Source: Okapia johnstoni (Eukaryota; Chordata; Mammalia; Artiodactyla; Giraffidae). From it: 64,000 bases of DNA. The notes beneath the pieces are model-generated. The model saw only the letters and a list, made by a program, of their open reading frames with translations. It made no database searches and was not told the origin of the DNA. The DNA is taken from contig CM044312.1 in the NCBI GenBank assembly GCA_024291935.2, positions 47,622,001 through 47,686,000 of the forward strand. Reading direction: 5' to 3'. Each line of letters opens with the position of its first letter. Within the stretch, counting starts at the first letter, position 1. Positions 20,464-33,716 of the stretch are shown here, one piece after another. Made by a program: the position numbers and the translations under genes.

Positions 20464-23233
20464 TGGGGGGGTGGGGAAACAGAGACAGAGAGAGACAGAG
20501 AGAGGGGAAGATTATGGGATTTAAAAGAACAGTATTTTACAAAAGGTGTAGCTTTTTTAAGAGTTCAGAATAGGGAAGGATGTGATTTTTTTCTCTCACT
20601 ATAGTATAATAATCTATTTTGGAGAAAAAAAAAGAAAATATAAGGGTCATGAAGCATGGTTTTTATAACTAGTTTTAGTTTTATCTAATAACTTGCTTTT
20701 TAAATCAGTATTTATCAACAATCTTTTCATGTATGCAGTGCTTTCAAAAAGAAAGTTTTGAGTTTCCAGGAAAACTCATAACTTGGATATATGATCTAAA
20801 AAAATCAAAACAAAAACAAAAGCAAAAAAAAAAAGAGAGAGAAAAGAGAAAAAAAGAAAAAAATGCAAACAAGAAAAGGATTTTCTATTATATTTTAGAC
20901 AAACATATCATTTTTAAGTATTTTAAATACTGAATTCATGGTTGTTTTATTTTGTTTTGAATCCCAGCAGGAATAGCTAAATGGTTTAACCAAACTGGCT
21001 TCCTAAGAAGTTTAAGATTTAGCTCAAAAAGCAGTTAATATTCTTATCTCTATTTTGAAGTCAAAAATAATTTTTTTCTAAACTCCTTCCTAGGACCATT
21101 TAGGTGTCCCCCTAAAAAGGAGAAAGAGCTCATTGAAATATTTGTTTGGGTTTTTTAATTTTTATTTTATTTTTGTTTTGCTTTAAGTGAAAAATATTTT
21201 CTTTCTTTCCTGCATGCATAGCACTTAATGAAATGGATTTTTAAAAAATCCACTGGTGATATCAGAATGTCCAAGGAATGGGCTGTCACTAAAATTATGG
21301 TTTACTTTGCTTCTGTTCCACCTCTTAACTGAAATATTTAGTTGTGAAACTGAAAGCCTCTGCAGTTAAGAACTTGCCTGAGTTTTCTTAATTCAGCAAC
21401 TTGACAGTTTGACTGATGTGCATTATGTATAGCTCAATTATGTCTGTTTTTTATGCTAAGTAGGCAAACCAACCACACACACATTAGCAAACGGGCCTCA
21501 ACGTATAATTAGAATACACTGTCTTCTTGTTATACTCAGGGCCTTTAGGTATGTTCATTAGCGGTGTGGAAATAGGTTAAGTGGAAGATGCCAGCGAGTC
21601 GTCAGCGCTTCTTGAAATCCTGAGCAGAAAGGCTCACTGGTCAAATCTAGCACTCTGCTTATCAATATTAAATATTTCACTTGAAGGCCTGGCTTTCACC
21701 AGACCATTATAGAATCATTGGTCTGCCTGAACATCTTTCCTTCTTGTCCCACACTTGTTGCCAATCTGAGAAAACATTCTGCCCTGTTCTCCCCTCCCAC
21801 CCAGCTACTGGGTCACCCACTTATATGGACATAGATGGGTTGCAGTGACCTTCAGAGCACCCATGCTAAGGAGGGAGGGCCGGCAGCGATGTGCTACCTC
21901 TCCTCATTCCCAGGTGGGCTGTTACCAGCACGATCTGCCTTTGAAGTCACTACCAACTTGGCCTGGAAACTTCCACAGCACCTCCCCTGCCTCCTGTGAT
22001 GGGAACTAGCTTCCAAGATAGGGAGACCTGATAGTGTTTCTGCCGGGTTGGTTGTCACCTACTCTGAGCTAGTCCCACCTCAGTTGTTTCTCCTAAAGAC
22101 ATTTTTTAACATATATGGGGACAGTAGAGTAGAAATCGTCCCCGTGGATGAAGGCACTCATTTTAACGCCTGGTGTGAGGTTAAATGCTTTCCCTTTTCC
22201 CTTCCCCTCAGCCCTCGCCTGTCTCCACATCAGTGTTTACCAGTCAGAGTCTTTACATGGCCTGTGGGGATGAGCAATTTGTATGCTGTCACTGCCTGCG
22301 TCCTTATCACAAGGGTTACTTACTCGGAGCAGTTGCTGTTTGGAGCCTGTCGGGTTCATGAAATCAAATGCAGCACATGTTCTGAATGGAGGGGCATCCA
22401 TGGTGAATGTTCAGGTAGTTGTGCTCTGTTAGTTCAGTAAATCATCGTGTGTCAGTTGAGTTTGTCATTAAAATCAACCAGCTGTGAGAAAAGACCAGCC
22501 ATTGGCTGGGGGGTTTTAAGCATCTATAACTGCTATAAACCTAGCCATCCAGTTAGGATAGAATGTGCTTCTTTCTGGTTAATAAAAACCATCTAAGAAA
22601 ATATATATGTATGTATGTGTGTATACAGTGGAATTCAAGGACCAAAGCAAAATTTGAACAGGAATCTATTAATTTAGAATTTTATAAGATATTTATTAAT
22701 AAATGTTATTTTTAAACATTCCATTTGAACAATATTCTTCTGTAGGATCTACTTGTTTTTAAAGGATTAGTTCATTATTAACTACTCTAGATGTGTGTAT
22801 CTTCTTTTTTCAGGGTTTCAAATGGCTATTCTCCATCATCTGGTGGAAATGTCTGTTTAGATCTCTGTGCATAGAAATTTCAAGGATTTTTATTGCTCTG
22901 TGAGTTGTTTTTTAATCTATGTTCAAAACAGTTTTAAATCATCTATTTCTTTTTTTTTTTTCACTTGTAAAGTAAGCTCTTTCCTTTAGGAAGCAGAGTT
23001 CAGCTAAAGGGAATCTGTAACTACAACTGGAACAGCTCTTTTGTTAAAGTGTAAAAACAGCTTCATCTCTGCTTCTCCCCACTGCACTCCAACTTCCTAG
23101 AATGCCTTGCACTATTTAGCTTTGTTGGTGCTTTTCTTGTCCCTTCGCAAACCGTGTGCAGTAGCTTTAAGCCATTCAAGTTCCATTATGCAGTGTATCT
23201 GAGAAGGGAAAGGAAACGACATGTTTAAATTGG

Positions 23234-23239
23234 AATAAA
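23234..23239 (+). promoter_or_regulatory. CREB5: Possible internal polyadenylation signal (AATAAA)
   Basis: Canonical hexamer (GGAATAAAAATG context) about 4.3 kb into the 3' UTR. Use would remove the miR-17-type seed match and the downstream Pumilio motif. Confidence 0.25.
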
Positions 23240-25238
23240 AATGTGCCTATGCGAACAGTAGCGACTTAGAATCTCTCTTCTGCTTTTAAAATAATTTATA
23301 TTTTAAAATTGCACTTTAGTGTTTGTAATCCCTGTCAGTTTCTCTCGTTCTCTTTCGAACCTCCTCCTTGTCCTCAAACTTGCCTTCACTCTTTCCTTCC
23401 CAGCCCCCCACCTCCCCCAAGCTTTCTCTAAGGCTCTGAACTGCATCATTTAAAATACTTTATGGAATATGTGCCCCAGGTACATTTGCGTGCATTCACC
23501 AGTAGCATAGCCAAGACACGTTACTCACATCCGCCTAGATGAAGCCTGCTACGAGAATGCCAAGGAAAAGAGCCAGTTTATACTCTTTATCCCTTTATTC
23601 ATAGCATGATTTTTTTCAAATGTTGTGTAACAGACGTGAAACAGCAACTATGCTATACTTAAGAATTTTCTATCTCATCCTCCAAACCAAAGTGTCCTGA
23701 AGGAGCCAGGAGACTTATTCTTTTGCGCGTCACTGTGCATGTTGGACTGTGGTCCTCGCGATCGTCTCTCTGGGCTGCTGAGAAAACTGTAGCCCTAACT
23801 ATTTCATTTTTGGTTTCAAAAATACAGTGTTGCCTTGTACCATAATTAGGGACAGCACCTCTTTTTTACAATTATCATATAAGAAAGGACAAGAAGACAC
23901 TGAAGCAATAAACTTACAAGTAAAATCCGATACCAAAACAAAGAAAAGAAACAAATAAACAAACAAAAAAACACTCATCATGTTGTGAAAATGAAGAAGT
24001 GTATGTCCATTCAAAATATTTTACTATTTCTTGTGGAGTTTTTCAGTGATGTAATGCTTACAGCCAAATTGCTTAAAGAGCATTTATATATTTTTTTTCT
24101 TATAAATTGTCTATTTTTTAAAAAAAAGCTATTTAACCACAAGTTGAAGAAAGTGGGGGTAAGGCCAAACCGCCAGCATTTGTTAAAAGATTAATACTCC
24201 TAAGTGGCACTCTGATACCTTTCCAAGTTTATCATCACAGGGGAATCAATAATTATCAGCTGTTCTATTTAGACCAACTTATACAATATCTAGCTCATTA
24301 GAAGCCAGGATTTGGAAAGCTCTTTCGAAGCCATTGAAGATTTTCTTACATTGAGTTTCATTTTATAGAACTTTCTAGGATTTTTTTTTAACAGAATCAT
24401 TTTAGCCTCAGGACTGAGAATGTGGAGAGCCTGAATAAATTAGCTTTAAATACATCATTAAAATCTTATGCACAATAAGCTCATTAGAATCTAGTTTGCT
24501 CCTTTAGAATACCAAGTCTATAGATGCTATAGGACATGATGAAAGGTATCAACCATGCTGAAGCGGAGGGGGTTTCAGAGAAAGGGCCCTTCCCCACCAG
24601 CCAGCCAGTAGAACAGAAGACCTACTCACCCTTTTTCCTTCTTCGTTCTGCTGAATCCACACCTGCCTCATAGAGAGAGGAGTTCTGCCTTTGAGATTTG
24701 TCTTGGAGAAAAGATAAGCTTGAAATGTTTTCCCTAGAGAGGACATGGGATTTGGGATCTTCTGAAAAGCCCCAGGAAAAAAAATGGATCAGTTCTAACA
24801 CAGTGTTCTAGGACAATTGGAATATAAATATTGTCCATAAATAGAACTAAAAGAAAAAAACAAAGTTAGCATTGTCCTAAGGGTTAACTAAGGAAGTCCT
24901 CAAAAAATGGTGCTGTCACTTGGGGTGGGTGGGGTTGTTTGGAATTGTAAACAGCAAAGCATTTGTGTTTGTTTGTCTATTTGTAAAGCAACCACCTTCC
25001 TTATTGGAAGGAGAAAAAATTGGGGGTACATACATGTAAATACTTGCAGCAGCATTTAATATGTTTAATTTTATGTTAAGCTTTTTGTTGCATCGTGAAC
25101 ACATTTATTGTTACCAATGGACAATGAGTTCATTAAGACTGTTCAACTAGGTCAGATTTTTACATCTCTTTCTAGCAAGAAGAGACAAGATTTTGTGCAT
25201 TTGTACAAATGTTAATAATATCACTGCAATTCCAATAT

Positions 25239-25244
25239 AATAAA
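25239..25244 (+). promoter_or_regulatory. CREB5: Likely distal CREB5 polyadenylation signal (AATAAA)
   Basis: A canonical hexamer lies in an AT-rich context, followed within 20-50 bases by a T/GT-rich stretch (25265-25300) that could act as the downstream element. The first ruminant SINE downstream begins about 1.1 kb further on. Cleavage is expected near 25258-25270. Confidence 0.65.
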
Positions 25245-25809
25245 GCACTTAAATGCAAATAATATATGTACCCTTTGTATGATGAAATTTGCATTGGGGG
25301 ATAATGACATGTACCCTCACAAGATCTTATCCATGCCTTGGAAACCAAGGCTTAGGCTCCAGGGTGACCATCATCTGGAGAGAGAAGCAGGTGCGATTTT
25401 CTCCTTCCCTTATCATCACTGCTCTCCTACTGCTTCTCCCATCCAACTTCCCAACCGAGGCCAGTAGTCTAACACATTTACAGTGGGTACCCTAACCCTA
25501 ACCTGAACCAACTAAACTTCACTTAGGGATCAGCAGATTTTAACAGTCAAGAAATGCATCCAGGTGTAAATTTGTGTTCCAGGTATGTGTAGAAACCAAG
25601 AATCACATGCTAGCACTCAAGTCCTGGCATTCTTTACTTGACCTCCAGAGAAGTCCTAAAGACAGTCTTAGCTAGCCCCTGTATACATGCACTTGACATA
25701 TAGCCCCTACCCCCAATCTTCCTCTTCTTCCTGCCTTTCTTCCTCTCCTTTATTCTCTTATTATTTTTTTATTCACACTCCTCTTTTTTCTTACACTCCA
25801 CCTGATCTA

Positions 25810-26765
25810 TCAGCATGACAGAATCCAACCATCATTTATCACCAATGTTACTGTTGCAATTCTGTCCAGACTACCAACATCTCTCATCTGGATTATCTCA
25901 GTGCTCTACTAACTGGCAGCAACAGGGTGCCTCTGAAAATGGAAGTCGGATGGTGTTCCTCTACCACTTAAAACCCTGCAAGGACTTCTCTACTCATTCA
26001 GAGCAAAAGTCAAATTCTTTACCATCAGGTTCTGTAAAGGTGCCACCTGACCTCACCTTGTTCATTCTCTGAGCTTCTCTCTTACCATTATCTTTCCCCA
26101 CTCACACCTATCCAGCTCCATTAATATCTTTGAGGTCCCTTCTCACACTTCTACTGGAGAACCTTTTCACACATTGTTCATTCCCTCCATCCAGAATATT
26201 CTTCCCCCAGGTGTCAACCTAGCTCACTTTTTCATCTGTCCCCCTCAGTCAAGTCTTTCCATCTTATCTAAAATTATATCACCCCCACTCTTCATTCTCA
26301 TTTGTCTTCTTCAGACTGAATTTTCTATAGCATTTACCACCACCTAACACAACTTATATGGCTTCCCAGGTGGTGCTAGTGGTAAAGAACTCACCTACCA
26401 ATGAAGGAGATGTAAGAGACATGGGTTCAATCCCTGGGTCGAGAAGATCCCCTGGAGGAGGGCATGCCAACCCACTCCAGTATTCTGGCCTAGAGAACCC
26501 CATGGACAGAGGAGTCTGGCAGGTTTTGGCCCATAGGGTTGCAAAGAGTCAGACACGACTGAAGCGATTAGCACACATGCACAACATAATTTATATTTAG
26601 TTATTATTTTTTATTGTCAGTCTCCCCCCCTCCACCCAGTAGAATGTAAGCTCCACAAGAGCAAGGGCATTTTCTCTCTTCTTCACCCTCATGACCCAAG
26701 ACCTAGAACAGTGGCTACACAATGGGCACACCATAAACATTTGCAAGATAGATGATCTGTTATTT
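25810..26765 (+). repeat. L2 LINE 3' end, split by a Bov-tA
   Basis: Follows the L2 tail in order: GTGCTCTACTAACTGGCAG, CCTGACCTCACCTTGTTC, TCCAGAATATTCTTCCCCC, then, past the Bov-tA, AGAATGTAAGCTCCACAAGA and CCTAGAACAGTGGCTACACA. Very old and non-coding. Confidence 0.75.
26360..26580 (+). mobile_element. Bov-tA SINE inserted in an L2
   Basis: Full Bov-tA: GCTTCCCAGGTGGTGCTAG, the AACCCACTCCAGTATTCTGG core and an AAGAGTCAGACACGACTGAA end. Younger than the L2 it interrupts. Confidence 0.92.
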
Positions 26766-28074
26766 CCTTTATGCCTATTCCCTTGTTGTCAGAATGCTCC
26801 AACCCAGCCACCTGATTCTGCAGCCACAGCAGTTGGATTTTAAAATCAAGTTCCAGGGCATGTCATCTGACACCTAGCCTGACATTGGGACAGGATATTT
26901 GAAATAGGGACAAAAACAACAATTTGGGATATGAGGGATGGCTGCTGGTCTAATGGCAATCCCATCTGTTACATTTGCATTAAGACCACTCAGTACACTC
27001 ACAGTTCCCAAGAGATGCTTTGTAATACCCATCCCACACTTACTTGCAATTTTAAAGCCATTACTATTGGTTAAAAAAAAATTGTTATGATCCCACATTT
27101 ATACTTTGAGGATAGACGACTCTAATCTCCACCCTGCCTTTCATCCCTGTGTGTCTCTGGGGCTTCATAATGTCCTTTTATCTCACACTTGCTATTGTGG
27201 TTGATTATTAGTTGGTTGGATCACATTTTAATTTTGTGTTCCATATTTTCTTATCTGAGAAAAATAGTTTTTTAGCAAGACAACCTTCAACGTGCTTTGG
27301 TACCTAAGTATCTTCATTATGAGATCATAAAATTCTGGAGCACACTGGGCTCCCTTTTAAAATAATTGAAAGCAAGGCAGTTTGTGAGACCTGTTCCCAT
27401 GGTAGTAACATTGATTTTAGCAGAACAGGTATGAAAATTTGGCTGTGAAAGAGAAAATATACTGATTTTTAGAAATATAGAGTTTGAGTTTAGATTTGTA
27501 CTGCCTTTTGGCAACTGTAGATGATTTTTCAAAATGACTGAAAAGTTAGATAAATAATAACATCTGAAAAATAGTCTTTTAGCTGGTAGATCTAGCAAAA
27601 CTATTATTGTTGTTATTAGAAATGGTTATATTTAAACCTGGAAATTAATCATAAAACTTTTAGTAATCACTAAGTTTCATTCTATACTATGTCTTTGCTT
27701 ACATCACATTTCCTTGAACCAATTGGAGGCTGAACTGCAACAATTATCAGTGATCTTCCATAAATTTCTTGAAACCAGTATGACTACAACATAGACACAG
27801 TGGGCTATAAAATTTCTCCCATAAGTCACTTTCACCTTCTCAGAAAGAGAAAGTTCCTTTCTAACATGTTCACTTAAATGAATTAAAAAAGGGAAGATCC
27901 TACAATTGCAATATGTTCTAATTCCTCAATACTCTTACAGCAAGAAAATTGTTCTGAGTATCTAAACATGATCATTTGTATTGCATTTGCACAGGGTAAG
28001 TCCTTGATCTATTATTATTACACTTGAGTTACCTTAAATGGAGCACTTTCTATTTAAATCAGCTCACTGAATCT

Positions 28075-28150
28075 GAGCCTGGCAGGCTACACTCCATGGG
28101 GTTGCAAAGAGTCTGACATGACTGAGCACACAGCACACACACACACACTG
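28075..28150 (+). mobile_element. Truncated Bov-A 3' end with (CA)n tail
   Basis: Only the last part of the element remains (GAGCCTGGCAGGCTACACTC, GGGGTTGCAAAGAGTCTGAC), followed by a short (CA) run. Confidence 0.8.
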
Positions 28151-28669
28151 ACTGACCTTCATCCAGTCAACTCCTGGTCACAGGAGATTTGCTTAAAGAA
28201 AGAGACACTCTGTCAAGCAGGCTTGAGTGAAGGCGAAATCCTTAGAAGGGTGTAAGAGGTAGCTCACGGAGCCCAACTAGGCATGGTAACAACTGTGACA
28301 ACAAATCTGCAAAGTGATTAAGTAGCTAAATCTCTTGGCTTGTCTCTGTCTCTGAGGCCAGATGTCTTCTCATCCTGCTCCATTTCTGTCTCTCTCTCTG
28401 TCTCGCTCTCTCGCTCTCTTGCCAAACTAGTCTGTATACTCACTTAATTGCTTCTGTGAGGACCCATCATTTCTGCTCCAAAGTGACAGCCTCAGCCTCC
28501 AGCATATCTGTGGTCTTTCAGTTCTAACATCTAACACCAACTCAGTTTCCGTATTTCTATTCCAATTCCTCAGGAGAGAGAATCTGACTTACCGTATTGG
28601 GTCAGGCTTTATCCCTGGTACAATCAACTATGGCTGGGGCAGCAGGGTTAAGTGAATTTAAAGTTCCTG

Positions 28670-28894
28670 CTTCTGGGGGCTTCCCAGGTTGGCTTCACAG
28701 GTGGCACTAGTGGTAAAGAATCCTCTTGCCAATATAAGAGACACAGATTCTATCCCTGAGCTGGCAATACTCTTTGGAGTAGGAAATGGCAACCCACTCC
28801 AGTATTCTTGCCTGGAAGATTACACGGGCAGAGGAGCTACAGCCCATGAGGCCGCAAAGCGTTGGACGCAACTAAGCACGCAAACTTCTGAGGG
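28670..28894 (+). mobile_element. Bov-tA SINE with near-perfect target-site duplication
   Basis: Element at 28680-28884 between CTTCTGGGGG (28670-28679) and CTTCTGAGGG (28885-28894). The body is diverged, so it is an older copy than the BOV-A2 elements. Confidence 0.88.
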
Positions 28895-29878
28895 CAGACC
28901 AGGATTTCCAAAAAGGGAGTAGGGAGAAGATGATTGCTAAAGAAAAAGAGTTGTTATTTCTAAAACTACCTCAAAAAAATCTAGCCATTTACCCTAAAAA
29001 CTTACCAAGAGGAAAAAGTGCAGTGAGGAGATAGTGCAAAGGTGGGCACAGAGCTATGTTAACAAGTGTGTGTTGACTGAATGAATGGTTAATAAATCCA
29101 TGTATTATTGGAAGCCTGGAACTAAAACAAATTGAATGTTCATTAAACAAAAATTAATTTTACAAAGCTAAGAATTTTTCTGAATACTATGTATGGCTCA
29201 GCTTATAAGGCCATAATATCCAAAATACAAAAACAAGAGTGAGAAAGGGTTTGCTTGTCATGTTTTACGACTTCCCACTCTTGTTTTAAACTGATTACAC
29301 TTACACTTTCCCACTATTTTTATTATATTCTCCATAGATGATTCCAGTGTGTCTGTATTTATAAGGATGCTGGCATAACGTCTCCAGAATGAGGTTAGGA
29401 AACACTCTTCTCCTAAAACTCCTGCCAGATACTATAGTAACTATCTAAAGAAGGCCTTGTAACAAGGAAATAAGGCAATCCTTATCAACAAGCCTCCAAG
29501 AAAGCAATGAGAATTACTACAAAAAAGGCTAGAATAAGTGAACATAACAGCCTAAGAATGAGTAAGAATGAATAGTCCTTCATTTTCATTCTAAACTGTC
29601 TATTGATTTCCTGAATGACGTTACACCAACACAGTTGTCTTTTCCTTATCTCCATTGTCAGTATAAATATACACAGAGTGAAGTGGGGATTATTTCCGTG
29701 CTGGCTGCAGAGGGAACTCTGCTCAATACTGCTACCTTACCTTTCTCTGGAAATTTCTCTTCCCTTTACTGTATCCATCTGGCTCTGGCAGGAAACTGTT
29801 GGCCTAACCCTCTAGCCATAGCTTCTTGATCTAATACTCTGCTCCTGGGGATCTACGAACAATGAGCTCCAGCAAGTA

Positions 29879-30085
29879 GGCTTCCTCCGTGGCTCAGATG
29901 GTAAAGCGTCTGCCTGAAATACAGGAGATGCGAGTTCAATCCCTGGGTGGGGAAGATCCCCTGGGGGAGGAAATGGCAACCCACTCCAGTATTCTTGCCA
30001 GGAAAATCCCATGGACAGAGGAGCCTGGTGGGCTACAGCCCATGGGGTCGCAAAGAGTCAGACATGACTGAGCGACTAACGCTTT
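29879..30085 (+). mobile_element. Bov-tA SINE
   Basis: Complete element, from GGCTTCCTCCGTGGCTCAGA to AAGAGTCAGACATGACTGAG. Confidence 0.93.
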
Positions 30086-30840
30086 CAACTGAATAAAGGG
30101 ACAGGGGACCTAGAGAGTCAGCAGCCCCCCTCCACTTCATATTTAAAAAATGTAGACTTGGAAGCTACCAGGAGTCAAGTTTCTGCCAGGTAAGGGAACT
30201 AGCCCTTAGCAAGACAGAGAAATAAAACCAAAACTACAGAAGGAAGAGGCAGAAAGAAGCTCTGGAGGTGATCATTTCCTCTTGAAGTAGTCCTTAATGG
30301 CTCACGGCAACCACATCCCTCCCCACTGCATGATTTTACTGCAAAGCAGTCCAAGATCCCTTGGATAAATCTCTCCTTTCGCTTAAGCTAGGTGGGTTTC
30401 TTGGAAGCAGTGGAGGTTGAATTAATGCTCTATCCCCAGAAGCCATGCAAAGGGCTTCTCCAGCCATTCAAGGCCCTGCTGTACAACACAGGAAAGAAGA
30501 TGTACATTCCTGACCACTGCAAGCAGTCTCAGCTCATTTGAGCTCCACCTACCAGGGTACTGCCACACTTGAATATGCGTCACAGGTGGCTCCATAGACC
30601 TACAAATTGTAAGTGCTGTAAGATACTCACACCTATGTCACAGACGATAAGTCGATTTTAAGTTCTTCTTCTTAAGGAATGTTTGCAAAACTAGCATTAT
30701 ACTTGCCAAGGAAGGAATTGTTTCCAATATTTTTTCCGACAGATAAAGAACTCTAATATCCTTTATTCCCTTTGTGTCTTTAGGTGCATAGTAAAATAAA
30801 TATGTAAATAATACTTTTGACAACCATTTATGGATGACTT

Positions 30841-31062
30841 GGGCTTCCCTAGTGGCTCAGTGGTAAAGAACTGGCCTGCCATGCAGGAGACGCAGGAGAT
30901 GCTGGTTCTCTCCCTGGGTTGGGAAGGTCCCCTGGAGGCGGGCACAGCAACCCACTTCAGTATTCTTGCCTGGAGAATCCTATGGACAGAGGAGCCTGGC
31001 AGGCTACAGTCCATGGAGGTCTCAAAGCATCAGACACAACTGAAGTGACTGAGCATGCACAT
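30841..31062 (+). mobile_element. Bov-tA SINE
   Basis: Complete element starting GGGCTTCCCTAGTGGCTCAG. The flanks GGATGACT and AGATGACT may be remnants of the target-site duplication. Confidence 0.92.
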
Positions 31063-31442
31063 GATAGATGACTCAACTTTCAGTGGCTTAAACAAATAGG
31101 GATTTAGTTTTCCTTTGTAATAGGAAATCTGGAGATAGTGCTCTTGGCATTGATCTGGAAATGAGAGCAGTACCAGCAGCTCCCAGTACTTCTGGCTCCT
31201 CCCAGATGCCTCTCACCTCCTAGCCACAAGATGGCTCCTGAAGTTCTAGAGTCCAGAAGCTCTCCGCAGTCCAGGGAGAAAGGATAGGATGAGGATCAGT
31301 ACCAGGCACATTCATTTTTGTTCTCTTTTACTTGGAAAACAAAACCTGTCCCTGAACTACTCCTATTCCCGGCCAAACCACTTGTGTTTCCTTGGCCAAA
31401 CTAGGTCATTTAGCCTCTCTTAGATTTCAAAGACAGCTAAGA

Positions 31443-31617
31443 TGACAGAGGATGACAGAGGGGATGACAGAGGATGAGATAACTGGACGGCATCACCGAC
31501 TCAATGGACATGAGTTTGAGCAAGCTCTGGGAGTTGGTGATGGACAGGGAAGCCTGGCGTGCTGCAGTCCATGGGGTCGCAGAGTCAGACGTGACTGAGT
31601 GACTGAACTGAACTGAG
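31443..31617 (+). mobile_element. Bov-B LINE 3'-end fragment
   Basis: Contains GGCATCACCGACTCAATGGA, GGGAGTTGGTGATGGACAGG and a terminal TGAACTGAACTGA run. A short GATGACAGAG duplication lies at its left end. Confidence 0.85.
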
Positions 31618-33359
31618 CTTTCACAGAGGCTGCAATAGTGGGGAACCAGCTCATTATGCTTGCTTAGACCCATGCTTCCCAACTAGTGTGCTTGTTGTGC
31701 AAGGCCTATGGATTAGAGTAAAGTCACGTAAAATGGATCACCTCATTTCTTGGTGTGGCAGAAGCCTTCTGGCTGGTAGTCTTTGGCTGTTATTAGCATG
31801 GTCTTTCAGAACTTCTTGCTGAAAACAGATGAGCATGGCTACAAAGGTGCTGCCCCATCTAGCATGTACTGGAGAAGCCAGCTGCAGTCTGCAACGGCAC
31901 AAGGAAGAAGGAGCCTGTGGGCCACTGGACAGGTTTCTAAGGGACAAGGGGGTTTCCAAGAGGCACCAATATCAGGCATCCAAGAGGAGATTGCATAGCC
32001 CAAGGTGTGGTCATTAGAGGCTGGGGATCAAGGAAGTCAAATATGGGCTCTCAGTTGGCCCCACTCTGGTTGACCACCCCCAGTCTCAGCCTTTACCTCT
32101 ATCAGGAACTTCTGTCCCTGGGCAATTGATGTATTATTTTACTAACATCCAACCTACCTACAGGCCAGCTATACATTCTCCAGATTAGAACTTCATCACA
32201 CTTTTTTGACACTTGATATGGAATGTTTTCCTGGATTTGAAGTATACTCACATTATCACATAAAACTTTAATACTATATTTTTCAAAGAAACATTAGGTT
32301 TTAAAATTTTTTTCAATGATTACAATTTTGAATGGTTGTAAATATGGTTCTAATATTTTTTAGTCGTCAATTTGTGTAAGCAGAAATTGTGATGATGATC
32401 AAGAACTTGAAGAGAAAATCTAGAAGAGAAATTACAGTATGTTTGACTAATGTTTTCAAGCCTAAAATCTGATTATTAAATTTTAGGTTTGTGGAAATAA
32501 GACTGAGTTTCTTATTTAAAAAAATTAGGAAATATCTTATTTGGAAATATCCTCCACATTTAACAATTTGTCTAAATATTTATATTTCATTTTTCTTATC
32601 ATAATTCCATAATATGAAAAGAATATAATAGATGTGCTTTCCTTCAAGCCTCATATTGATGTCTCCAAATTTCCTCCAGGTCAGCACAGTGTATTGTGCA
32701 AATTTAATCATTTTCTATGTATCAAGTCATGAAAAACATTTGGAAGCACTGGCTGAGATCCCCAGAGGTGAGCACACTACCATCCCAAACATGCTGAGGT
32801 CACTTTTGTAAAGAAGACTTGGTGGATGAAGGCAATTGGGCAGCAAACAGCATCTGCCACAATAGGTTATGAGTTTCCGTTGTTGAATTCAGAGCATCAA
32901 ATAGCTGTATATGCTTATTCCCTTAGCTCTCACTTAAAGATAAGCTAAGACTTGGCCTCTTGTACAAAGCGATTCAATGAAGTCACTCTGTGCATAGGGG
33001 TTTTTCCTCCAGGTATATCTCAGACTATGGTCCAATTACCTTAATACCAACATTACAAACTAACTATTTCAAATAGAATATTTTTTCTAGAAATAAGTGA
33101 AGCTTTCCGGCTGAACTGGGATGGCTACCCTGTTTCTTGTTCCTTCTTCCAACCTCTGAGAACAAAGAGTTTCAAGAGAACAATGTCTTGTGCAACGCCA
33201 TTTTATCTGCATCTCATTGGGGTGAGGGGGTGCTGAGTCTGCCTTGATCACCTTAAATCTTATACCTATGGCTCTTCCTTCCTCTCACTTGTCTACCTTT
33301 TTCTACTTGTCAAATGAATTATATTAAGTATACAAAATCCATGAGTCAGTACAATGGAC

Positions 33360-33475
33360 TTGAAGTCAGCATTTCCAGGCCTGAATGCTGACTCTGTTAC
33401 CGGCTGCTTTACCTGGCAGATTAACTTCTTAAGACCTCAGTTACTGTATCTGTAAAATCAAGACAACAATATACA
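33360..33475 (+). repeat. MIR SINE fragment
   Basis: GCTGACTCTGTTACCGGCTG, CTTAAGACCTCAGTTACTG and CTGTAAAATCAAGACAA match the MIR core in diverged form. Confidence 0.65.
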
Positions 33476-33481
33476 TTTCAT

Positions 33482-33716
33482 GAGGTGTCCATGGGCTTCC
33501 CAGCCAGTGCTAGTGGTAAAGAATCTGTCTGTCAATGCAGGAGATGCGGGAGAAGCGAGTTCGATTCCCGGGTTGGGAAGATCCCCTGGAGGAGGAAAAG
33601 GCAACCCACTCCAGTATTCTTGCCTGAAAACTTCCATGGACAGAGGAGTCTGGCAGGCTATAGTCCTTGGGGCTGCAAAGGGTTGGACACGACTGAGCAT
33701 GTACGAGGTGCCCATG
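33482..33716 (+). mobile_element. Bov-tA SINE with target-site duplication
   Basis: Element at 33494-33704, flanked by GAGGTGTCCATG (33482-33493) and GAGGTGCCCATG (33705-33716), 11 of 12 identical. Confidence 0.94.

Larger units (their letters stand above)
18887..25262 (+). other. CREB5: CREB5 3' UTR, about 6.4 kb
   Basis: The stretch after the stop holds no convincing gene. Its ORFs, the longest at 22048-22440 with 130 codons, have no recognisable domain. I find no Bov-tA or BOV-A2 in it. It contains a (GT) run at 20423-20461, a strong hairpin at 19305-19353, two Pumilio-type TGTANATA motifs (19166-19173 and 25035-25042), an 8-mer match to the miR-17 family seed (GCACTTTA, 23311-23318), AT-rich tracts and several AATAAA hexamers. 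A long UTR agrees with what is known of mammalian CREB5 transcripts. The 3' end is inferred from the hexamer at 25239-25244, so the true end may differ by tens of bases. Confidence 0.75.

Noticed and set aside
22048..22440. 130-codon ORF in the CREB5 3' UTR as a separate gene
   Set aside because: No recognisable domain, no start context or splice evidence, and it lies inside the expected UTR.
26360..26450. tRNA-like sequences at the heads of Bov-tA and CHR-2 elements as tRNA genes
   Set aside because: They are parts of tRNA-derived SINEs with diverged arms and continue directly into SINE bodies.
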